A stretch of 8,014 nt of DNA, from NCBI GenBank assembly GCA_900758895.1, contig CAAETG010000026.1:1-8014 (forward strand). Reading direction: 5' to 3'. This document shows positions 1 through 5,230 of this stretch, in pieces; positions within the stretch are counted from its first letter, which is position 1, and the number at the start of each line of letters is the position of its first letter. Position numbers and translations under genes: made by a program. This DNA is from Bacilli bacterium (GTDB lineage Bacteria > Bacillota_I > Bacilli_A > RF39 > UBA660). The notes under the pieces were generated by a model. That model worked only from the letters and a program-made list of their open reading frames with translations, was not told where the DNA came from and ran no database searches.

Positions 1-1203
1 ATAACATTAAGTAGTAATGCATCACCACAAAAAGTATGTGTAAGAGTAATAGATGAATATAATCAAACAACAGAAGGATGTAGTGAGAGATACAATGTAG
101 ATACAGTAAATCCAACAATAAACATAACAAGCACAAGCGTAACCGAAAATAGTATAAGCGTAACAGTAAGCGGAAGTGATGCCCATAGTGGAATTAGCGA
201 GTATCGATTCAGTAGTAATGGAGGAAGTAGTTACACAGATATAACAACTACAGATAGTAGTTATACTTATACATTTAATAATTTAGAAAGTGGGACAAGT
301 TATAATATTGCAGTACAAGTTGTTGATAGATCGGGAAGAACATCTAATACAGTAACAAGAAATGTAGAAACGGATAGTTCAAATGCTAAAGATGTGATTT
401 TAGCAGATAATGAGATTAATTCTGGTACACCAGATTTTAGTCAACCAGCAACAACAGATGAAGGAGTATGGACAGCAGAAGATAATTTAGGAACGAGTTA
501 TTACTTTAGAGGAGCAGTAACCAATAACTATGTATCATTTGCAGGATACTACTGGCGGATCATAAGAATCAATGGTGATGGATCAATTCGATTAATATAT
601 GATGGAACAAGTACACATACGAATGGAGAATCATCTACAGATCGTCAAATTGGAACAAGCGTTTATAATACTGTTTATAATTCTAGTATATATGTTGGTT
701 TTACATATGGAACTACATCAAGTACAATTAAAAGTATGTTAGATACGTGGTATCAAAATAATTTGCAAAGTTATGATAGTAAAATAGTCAGTAATCCTGG
801 CTTTTGCAATGATAGAAGTTACAGATCATCTTCTGGTTTATTAAATTTCGGATCATATGATAGAATACGCGTATATCAGCCATCGCTTAAATGCAGTAAT
901 GAAAGTGATCTTTATTTAGTTAAAATAGGATTGATCACGGCTGAAGAAGCTATGTTTGGGGGTGCGTCTTTAACTGAAAATATTGATTATTATTTATATA
1001 GCGGCTCTTCTTATTGGTCTATTTCGCCATATAATTTTGTTGGCTTGGGAAATTCAATTGCAACTGTTTACGCTATACACTCAACTCTTCAAGGTGGAGG
1101 CAGTTTAAACAATCAATATGGCGTTCGTCCTGTTATTAATCTTTCTGCAGATGTTTCATTCTCTGGTTCAGGAACTATGTCTGATCCATATGTAGTATCT
1201 TGA
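1..1203 (+). CDS. C-terminal part of a large surface protein: fibronectin III-like domain plus 'GVRPVINL' C-terminal domain (5' end outside window)
   Basis: The frame is open from base 1, so the gene begins upstream; the GTG at 394 is internal and lacks a ribosome site. The visible 400 residues start with the tail of a beta domain (C13 and C27). A fibronectin III-like domain follows at about 37-124, with the typical 'LESGTSYNIAVQVVDRSG' strand. The C-terminal domain (about 140-400) contains 'YYFRGAVTNNYVSFAGYYWR', 'CNDRS' (C269), 'PSLKC' (C298), 'GLITAEEA', 'YWSISPY' and a closing 'YGVRPVINLS...DPYVVS'. I recognise this block from surface proteins of uncultivated gut Bacilli; the ending also resembles C-type-lectin/FGE-like folds. 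C269 and C298 could form a disulfide. There is no LPXTG or C-terminal membrane helix, so any anchor must be N-terminal. The role is probably extracellular recognition or adhesion (inferred). It ends on TGA before a terminator. Confidence 0.85.
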   Translation: MTLSSNASPQKVCVRVIDEYNQTTEGCSERYNVDTVNPTINITSTSVTENSISVTVSGSDAHSGISEYRFSSNGGSSYTDITTTDSSYTYTFNNLESGTSYNIAVQVVDRSGRTSNTVTRNVETDSSNAKDVILADNEINSGTPDFSQPATTDEGVWTAEDNLGTSYYFRGAVTNNYVSFAGYYWRIIRINGDGSIRLIYDGTSTHTNGESSTDRQIGTSVYNTVYNSSIYVGFTYGTTSSTIKSMLDTWYQNNLQSYDSKIVSNPGFCNDRSYRSSSGLLNFGSYDRIRVYQPSLKCSNESDLYLVKIGLITAEEAMFGGASLTENIDYYLYSGSSYWSISPYNFVGLGNSIATVYAIHSTLQGGGSLNNQYGVRPVINLSADVSFSGSGTMSDPYVVS

Positions 1204-1227
1204 TGTAAATTATGTGTGAATTTACAT
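1203..1227 (+). other. AT-rich hairpin just after the stop codon
   Basis: A 9-bp perfect inverted repeat (ATGTAAATT / AATTTACAT) with a 7-base loop starts on the last base of the TGA stop. No T run follows it, so it is probably a 3'-end stabilising hairpin or incidental, with the real terminator downstream. Confidence 0.4.
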
Positions 1228-1249
1228 GTTATTGATTATGCTAAGTTCG

Positions 1250-1284
1250 AAAATTGATAGATTATGGTCTGTCAATTTTTTATT
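1250..1284 (+). terminator. Intrinsic terminator of the surface-protein gene
   Basis: The arms AAAATTGATAG (1250-1260) and CTGTCAATTTT (1269-1279) form an 11-bp stem with one G-T wobble and an 8-base loop, running into a T tract. It separates the surface gene from the next unit. Confidence 0.85.
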
Positions 1285-1311
1285 GCATTTTATGTTTTTA
1301 TGGGATATAAT
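1283..1311 (+). promoter_or_regulatory. Sigma-A-type promoter of the membrane-protein gene
   Basis: The -35 is TTGCAT (1283-1288) and the -10 is a perfect TATAAT (1306-1311), 17 bases apart. The predicted start near 1318 leaves a leader of about 20 bases carrying the ribosome site AAAGGGG (1323-1329), 9 bases before the ATG at 1339. A second TATAAT at 1317-1322 is too close to the ribosome site to be used. Confidence 0.75.
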
Positions 1312-1338
1312 TAGTATATAATAAAGGGGCTAGATAGT

Positions 1339-2685
1339 ATGAATAATAATATGCCAAATAATAATGGAAATGGAAATGATTTGAATGCTGTATCATTAGG
1401 TAGTATTGATACAGGGAATGTGAATAATATTCCACCAGTTCCACCTGTTGATAGTTTAAATTCTACTCCTGTTGACAATTTGAATTCTGGTGTTAATGCT
1501 TCTGTGCAACAACCTGTGAATCCTGTTGCTCCAGTAGAACCTGTTACTCCAGTTGAATCTGCACAACCTATGAATCCGGGTGTTGTTCCACCAATTGATG
1601 CGATGAGTAGTGGTACCATTCCACCGGTAGAACCTGTTGCTCCAGTAGAACCAGTTAGTTATGATATTCCACAAACAATTGATCAATTTAATACAACACC
1701 AGTATTTAATGAGATTGGTACGGTTCCACCAATTCCTAATGGACTAGTACAAACACCGGTTATGAGTCCAGAAGAACCAAAACCAAAGAAAAAGAAAAAT
1801 AAACTTATTTTTGTTATTATTATTGTTTTACTTATTGCAGCGGTAGGAGTAGGAGTATATATTTTCTTGAATGTGTCGAATAAACCAGCTAAAATTGGAG
1901 TTACACCAAAAGAAGTAGAAATTGAAGCTGGTGCTGAAGTTTCTACTAATATAGAAGATTATGCAACTTTCACTGGTATTAATAGTGCAAATTGTTCTTT
2001 AGATACTTCTAATATTACTGATACTAGTGTTGTTGGAGCAGAATATTCTTTTAGTATTACTTGTGGAGTAAATACTTATAATGGAACTGCTAAAATTGTT
2101 GATAAAACTGCTCCTGTTGTTGTATTAAAAGAAGTAACTGCACAAATTAATACAGAAATAGATCCGGAAGATTTTATTGACAGTTGTACAGATGGTACAG
2201 AATGTTCTTATGCTTTTAGTGACCCAGATACTGTTAATGGTTATCTTGCAACAACGGGTAATTATCATGTTGATATTATTGTAACAGATGAAGTAGGTAA
2301 TGAAGTTACAGTAACAGGAACTTTAGTTGTTACGGAGGATGAAGTTCCAGTAGAACCTAGTATTTATTTAAGTTGTACGATGAATGATGAAACGTTAAGA
2401 CTAGGTATTGCCGATGGTAACTTTACAGGTAGTGCAACTCGTAGTTATACATTTACATTTAGTGATGCTACTACTTATCAAAATTTTAAACAAGCAAATC
2501 AAAATAGTTCTAGCGTTACTTATCAAAATGTGACGGGAGCTCCATCTTTTGATGATACGACTATGACACTTACTTTAACTCAAACGTTAAGTGATAGTGA
2601 TGTTAGTGGCCTTCCAACTGCTTATGGAGAATTACGTAGTCATTATATAGCAGAAGGATATACTTGTACATTAGAACAACCTTAA
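1339..2685 (+). CDS. Single-pass membrane protein with Pro-rich cytoplasmic tail and Cys-paired extracellular Ig-like domains
   Basis: The 448-residue product starts at an ATG behind AAAGGGG. Residues 1-147 are low complexity, rich in Asn first and then in P-V-E repeats (PVAPVEPVTPVE near 62-73, PVEPVAPVEPV near 96-106). A basic stop-transfer stretch (K148-K155) precedes one hydrophobic helix (about 156-177), so the tail is inside and the rest outside. The outer part has a first beta-rich domain (about 183-253), a DUF5011/HYR-like domain starting 'VDKTAPVVVL' and ending 'VTDEVGNEVTV' (about 254-333), and a C-terminal domain (340-448). All six cysteines are outside and fall in pairs: C219/C242, C283/C289 and C345/C443. 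I do not recognise a named family for the whole protein. It may serve in the envelope or in sensing, given the two-component genes next door, but that is inference from position. Confidence 0.85.
   Translation: MNNNMPNNNGNGNDLNAVSLGSIDTGNVNNIPPVPPVDSLNSTPVDNLNSGVNASVQQPVNPVAPVEPVTPVESAQPMNPGVVPPIDAMSSGTIPPVEPVAPVEPVSYDIPQTIDQFNTTPVFNEIGTVPPIPNGLVQTPVMSPEEPKPKKKKNKLIFVIIIVLLIAAVGVGVYIFLNVSNKPAKIGVTPKEVEIEAGAEVSTNIEDYATFTGINSANCSLDTSNITDTSVVGAEYSFSITCGVNTYNGTAKIVDKTAPVVVLKEVTAQINTEIDPEDFIDSCTDGTECSYAFSDPDTVNGYLATTGNYHVDIIVTDEVGNEVTVTGTLVVTEDEVPVEPSIYLSCTMNDETLRLGIADGNFTGSATRSYTFTFSDATTYQNFKQANQNSSSVTYQNVTGAPSFDDTTMTLTLTQTLSDSDVSGLPTAYGELRSHYIAEGYTCTLEQP
1522..1652 (+). repeat. Pro-Val-Glu coding repeat with a 20-base exact duplication
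   Basis: The same 20 bases (starting CCTGTTGCTCC) occur at 1522-1541 and 1633-1652, in frame, encoding PVAPVE(P). Related PV/PVE units lie between and around them. The array could gain or lose units by slippage or recombination without breaking the frame. Confidence 0.7.
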
Positions 2686-2698
2686 TGGTTGTTTTTTT
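2675..2698 (+). terminator. Intrinsic terminator overlapping the stop codon of the membrane-protein gene
   Basis: AACAACC (2675-2681) pairs perfectly with GGTTGTT (2687-2693) around a 5-base loop, and a run of seven T (2692-2698) follows. The TAA stop (2683-2685) sits in the loop, so a ribosome at the last codons would cover the left arm. Confidence 0.8.
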
Positions 2699-2717
2699 CA
2701 TCTATTTTTCACAAATC

Positions 2718-2726
2718 TGTTATAAT
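2718..2726 (+). promoter_or_regulatory. Extended -10 promoter of the two-component operon
   Basis: TGTTATAAT matches the TGnTATAAT extended -10 exactly. No convincing -35 is seen 17 bases upstream, where the preceding terminator tail lies, which fits an extended -10 promoter. Transcription would start near 2733. Confidence 0.65.
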
Positions 2727-2738
2727 ATATTTGTATTT

Positions 2739-2742
2739 GGAG
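2739..2742 (+). promoter_or_regulatory. Ribosome binding site that decides the response-regulator start
   Basis: GGAG lies at 2739-2742. In-frame ATGs at 2743 and 2746 touch or nearly touch it. The GTG at 2752 is 9 bases downstream, at a normal distance, and gives the family-typical N-terminus M-K-I-L-I-C-D-D-E. TTG at 2749 is the next best choice. Confidence 0.6.
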
Positions 2743-2751
2743 ATGATGTTG

Positions 2752-3420
2752 GTGAAAATTTTAATTTGTGATGATGAAGCTTTAATTAGAAATGTTATTA
2801 AAGAGTACTTGATTTTGGAGAGTTATGAAGTATTAGAAGCTGAAAATGGATTAGAAGCGATTGAAATTGTTAAAAATAACGATGTTGATTTAATTGTTAT
2901 GGATATTATGATGCCTAAAATGGATGGATATCAAGCAGTAAGAGAGATTAAGAAAATAAAAGATATTCCTTTTATTATGCTTTCAGCTCGTAATGAAGAA
3001 TTTGATAAGTTAATTGGCTTTGATATTGGTGTTGATGATTATGTAACAAAACCATTTTCACCAAAAGAATTAATTGCCAGAATTAAAGCAGTTACGAAGA
3101 GGTCTAAAAAAGAAAATGCTACTTATCAATATGAATCACTTGTTTTAGATGATCTTGCCCATGAAGTAACGATTGATGGAAAGATTGTTGTTTTAACACC
3201 GAAAGAATATGACTTATTAAAGTATCTGATGCAAAATAAAAATATTGCTTTATCAAGAGATACGATTTTATCTAATATTTGGGGATATGATTTTTATGGA
3301 GATGAAAGAACAGTTGACACACATGTGAAAACATTACGAAATAATTTAGGTAAATATCGTGATGTGATTAAAACAGTTCGAGGAATGGGGTATAAATTTG
3401 ATGCTAAAGAGAAAGGTTAG
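2752..3420 (+). CDS. OmpR/PhoB-family response regulator
   Basis: The 222-residue cytoplasmic transcription factor has the usual length for the family. The receiver domain (1-118) shows the acidic pocket D7-D8, the phospho-acceptor D51 in 'VMDIMMPKMDGY', S78 in 'LSAR' and K100 in 'VTKPF'. The winged-helix DNA-binding domain (about 125-216) has 'LTPKEYDLLKYL', the recognition region 'DERTVDTHVKTLRNNLG' and the wing 'VIKTVRGMGYKF'. The GTG start is chosen from ribosome-site spacing; a longer form from TTG 2689 would run through the previous terminator and lacks support. It overlaps the kinase gene by about 20 bases, so the two are co-transcribed and probably translationally coupled. Its regulon is unknown; the duplicated module downstream is a candidate target by position. 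Confidence 0.95.
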   Translation: MKILICDDEALIRNVIKEYLILESYEVLEAENGLEAIEIVKNNDVDLIVMDIMMPKMDGYQAVREIKKIKDIPFIMLSARNEEFDKLIGFDIGVDDYVTKPFSPKELIARIKAVTKRSKKENATYQYESLVLDDLAHEVTIDGKIVVLTPKEYDLLKYLMQNKNIALSRDTILSNIWGYDFYGDERTVDTHVKTLRNNLGKYRDVIKTVRGMGYKFDAKEKG

Positions 3421-4786
3421 TAGTATTAATTTTAAAACACTATTATATCTTATTATTTTTAGTGTTACGATTCTTTTATTATTACTTCTTTCTCAAAATA
3501 TTTTATTTAAATTTTCCTATGAGCATTATCAAGAAAATAAAATGAATAGTATTGTTAGCAGTATTCGAGAATTTAGTAGTGATGAATTAGTGACAGAACT
3601 AGAAGGAATTGCCTATGATAATAGTGTTTGTATTCAATACTCTTTAAATTCAGGTGATAGAATTCTTTATAATACATTAATGGTGGGTTGTGGTTTAAAT
3701 AAAAATAATAGTCAAATTACGAGTTTAATGAATGAAGCTATGGAATCTGAAAAGGACACTTCGAATATTAAATTAATTAATAATGTTTCTGAGACGAAAG
3801 CACTTCTTTCAGGAATTCGAGTTGATGATGGATACGTTTTTGTTTATTCTAGTTTGGAAGATTTAGATGGTGCTAATATTGTTTTAAAAGGACAGTTAAT
3901 TTATATTACTTTGATTATTATTGTTATTGCTTGTTTTATTTCTTATTTCTTATCTATTAAAATAACAAGACCAATTACCAATATTACCAAAAAAGCTAAA
4001 GAGCTTGGAGAAGGTAGATACGATATAGAATTTGAAAGAAGTGATGTATTAGAAATTGATGAGCTTGCTAATACTTTAAATCATGTGGAAAAAGATTTAT
4101 CTAAGATCGATGAATTAAGACGAGATTTAATGGCAAATGTATCTCATGATCTTAAAACGCCACTTACGATGATTCGGGCTTATGCAGAAATGGTAAGAGA
4201 TATTTCTTATAAGGATAAAGATAAAATGGATAAAGATTTAAATATCATTATTGAAGAAACAGAAAGATTAAATGTGTTAGTAAATGATATTTTGGATTTG
4301 TCTAAAATGCAGGCTGATGCGGATACATTAAATATAGAAGAATTTGATTTATGTGAAGTAATTCATGAAGTTATGAAGCGTTATGAAATTTTAAAAACAA
4401 CAGAAGATTATGAATTTATTATAACATTACCAGAAAAAGCAAATGTTCGTGCTGATAGAAGTAAGATCATGCAAGTTATTTATAATTTAGTTAATAATGC
4501 AATTAATTATACGGGTGATGATAAGAAAGTATATGTTACTTTAACAGAAAGTAAGAAAGAATATCTATTTGAAGTTCGAGATACAGGTAAAGGAATTAAG
4601 AAAGAAGAAATTCCATATATTTGGGATAAATATTATAAAAAAGATAAAAAACATCAACGAAATGTTGTATCTACTGGTATCGGTTTATCTATTGTAAAAG
4701 AAATTCTTTCTAAACATAAATTTGATTATGGTGTAAAAAGTGTTGCTAAAAAAGGGTCAACTTTCTATTTTAAGATAAAAAAATAA
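3401..4786 (+). CDS. Membrane sensor histidine kinase
   Basis: The 461-residue partner of the preceding regulator. In order: membrane helix 1 (about 13-34), an outside sensor of about 130 residues with two cysteines (C77, C97), helix 2 (about 165-186), HAMP (187-239), and the HisKA dimerisation domain with phospho-acceptor H249 in 'SHDLKTPL'. The ATPase domain has the N box 'NLVNNAINYT' (N362, N366), G1 'DTGKGI' (D394), F box 'YIWDKYYK', G2 'TGIGLSIVKEI' and a final 'KGSTFYFKI'. All catalytic motifs are intact. The ATG at 3401 lies inside the regulator gene, 10 bases after AATGGGG. An ATT at 3425 has a better-placed AAAGG and would remove only the first eight residues. The sensor domain matches no ligand family I recognise, so the stimulus is unknown. 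Confidence 0.95.
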   Translation: MLKRKVSSINFKTLLYLIIFSVTILLLLLLSQNILFKFSYEHYQENKMNSIVSSIREFSSDELVTELEGIAYDNSVCIQYSLNSGDRILYNTLMVGCGLNKNNSQITSLMNEAMESEKDTSNIKLINNVSETKALLSGIRVDDGYVFVYSSLEDLDGANIVLKGQLIYITLIIIVIACFISYFLSIKITRPITNITKKAKELGEGRYDIEFERSDVLEIDELANTLNHVEKDLSKIDELRRDLMANVSHDLKTPLTMIRAYAEMVRDISYKDKDKMDKDLNIIIEETERLNVLVNDILDLSKMQADADTLNIEEFDLCEVIHEVMKRYEILKTTEDYEFIITLPEKANVRADRSKIMQVIYNLVNNAINYTGDDKKVYVTLTESKKEYLFEVRDTGKGIKKEEIPYIWDKYYKKDKKHQRNVVSTGIGLSIVKEILSKHKFDYGVKSVAKKGSTFYFKIKK

Positions 4787-4802
4787 TGTAAACCCTATAA
4801 TA

Positions 4803-4845
4803 TTCACAAAATTTACACAAAATATTCATAATCGTTTAGTATACT
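4803..4845 (+). promoter_or_regulatory. Promoter and candidate operator of module copy A
   Basis: The -10 is TATACT (4840-4845); no acceptable -35 sits 16-18 bases upstream. The region instead holds three related units at about 10-12-base steps: TTCACAAAAT (4803), TTACACAAAATA (4813) and TTCATAATCG (4825). Direct repeats at one helical turn ending near the -35 position are how OmpR-family activators usually bind. That this operon's regulator binds here is inference. Confidence 0.45.
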
Positions 4846-4952
4846 GTTATCATGAAAGGAGAAGTGATAGGTAGAATATTTAAACATACACACTTTATAA
4901 ACCTATACAAGAAAAATAACATATAAACTCAAACTCACACTTTTAAGGGAAG
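4815..4952 (+). repeat. Direct repeat, copy A of a promoter-to-terminator module
   Basis: Bases 4815-4952 align with 5026-5164 at an offset of 211, with 11 substitutions and one single-T insertion. From the -10 to the terminator's left arm only five substitutions and that insertion remain. The copies are separated by an unrelated T-rich spacer (about 4973-5025). There are no inverted ends or transposase, so this looks like gene duplication, not a mobile element. Confidence 0.9.
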
Positions 4953-4972
4953 GATACTTACTTCCCTTTTCT
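4851..4972 (+). ncRNA. Predicted small RNA A, about 120 nt, first of two sibling units
   Basis: From TATACT a transcript would start near 4851-4852 and end at the hairpin at 4945-4968. It begins with GAAAGGAGAAG, has a weak possible stem (ATAGGT 4867-4872 with ACCTAT 4901-4906), then an unpaired A/C-rich stretch (ACTCAAACTCACAC) before the terminator. An ORF of 24 codons (4852-4926) starts at the presumed 5' end with no ribosome site ahead of it, so it would have to be leaderless. Four of the five differences from copy B inside that ORF change the amino acid or its codon block, while the non-coding stretches on both sides are identical, which favours an RNA over a peptide. I know no described RNA family that it matches. 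Confidence 0.55.
4945..4972 (+). terminator. Intrinsic terminator of module A
   Basis: AAGGGAAG (4945-4952) pairs perfectly with CTTCCCTT (4961-4968) around an 8-base loop; the tail TTTTCTATT is a modest U tract. No other hairpin lies between the kinase stop and here, so this may also end the two-component transcript. Confidence 0.65.
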
Positions 4973-5025
4973 ATTGACTTTTTTTATCTATCTTCTTTGT
5001 AAATCATATATTTTTCTTTTAATCA

Positions 5026-5056
5026 ACACAAAACGTTCATATTTATTTTGTATACT
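5026..5056 (+). promoter_or_regulatory. Promoter region of module copy B
   Basis: The -10 TATACT (5051-5056) and the upstream words ACACAAAA (5026-5033) and TTCATA (5036-5041) sit in the same register as in copy A. As in A there is no good -35. The outer TTCACA unit of copy A is missing, so the two copies may differ in strength or control. Confidence 0.45.
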
Positions 5057-5164
5057 GTTATCATGAAAGGAGAAGTGATAAAGAGAATATTTAAACATAC
5101 ACACTCTATAAACCTTTACAAGAAAAATAACATATAAACTCAAACTCACACTTTTTAAGGGAAG
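5026..5164 (+). repeat. Direct repeat, copy B of a promoter-to-terminator module
   Basis: This is the second copy of the 4815-4952 module, in the same orientation. Similarity stops inside the terminator: the left-arm start AAGGGAAG is shared, then loop and right arm differ from copy A. Confidence 0.9.
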
Positions 5165-5188
5165 AGAAATTCTTCTCTTTCTTTTTGC
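5062..5188 (+). ncRNA. Predicted small RNA B, about 125 nt, second of two sibling units
   Basis: The layout is as in copy A: GAAAGGAGAAG at the 5' end, the same A/C-rich stretch and a terminator at 5157-5184. The A-type stem is replaced by TAAAG (5079-5083) with CTTTA (5114-5118), one base shifted. The matching 24-codon ORF (5063-5137) differs at residue 7 (Lys for Gly) and residue 15 (Ser for Phe). Keeping promoter, 5' segment and terminator while the sequence drifts suggests both copies are expressed. Function is unknown. Confidence 0.55.
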
Positions 5189-5189
5189 T
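5157..5189 (+). terminator. Intrinsic terminator of module B
   Basis: AAGGGAAGAGAA (5157-5168) pairs with TTCTCTTTCTTT (5173-5184) as a 12-bp stem with two G-T wobbles and a 4-base loop. A short T-rich tail follows. It lies about 45 bases before the pyrophosphatase start and insulates that gene. Confidence 0.7.
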
Positions 5190-5197
5190 TTATTTTA

Positions 5198-5206
5198 TGT
5201 TATTAT
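5198..5206 (+). promoter_or_regulatory. Possible extended -10 promoter of the pyrophosphatase operon
   Basis: TGTTATTAT fits an extended -10 with one weak base; the -35 zone overlaps the preceding terminator. A start near 5213 gives a leader of about 18 bases containing the ribosome site AAAGAGGGAG (5216-5225), 5 bases before the ATG. Confidence 0.35.
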
Positions 5207-5230
5207 TAATTAACGAAAGAGGGAGTTTTT

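Noticed and set aside
394..396. GTG start for a separate 269-residue gene
   Set aside because: The frame is open from base 1 with a fibronectin-like domain leading into it, and there is no ribosome site.
1311..1686. Minus-strand ORFs, one with collagen-like G-x-T repeats
   Set aside because: They are the antisense of the Pro-Val-Glu coding repeats; they lack a ribosome site and the + strand gene has promoter, ribosome site and terminator.
2689..2751. Longer response regulator from TTG 2689
   Set aside because: It would start in the terminator and cover the promoter; the added residues match nothing in the family.
4815..5164. CRISPR array or insertion sequence
   Set aside because: There are only two long copies with promoter and terminator signals, and no spacer regularity, inverted ends or transposase.
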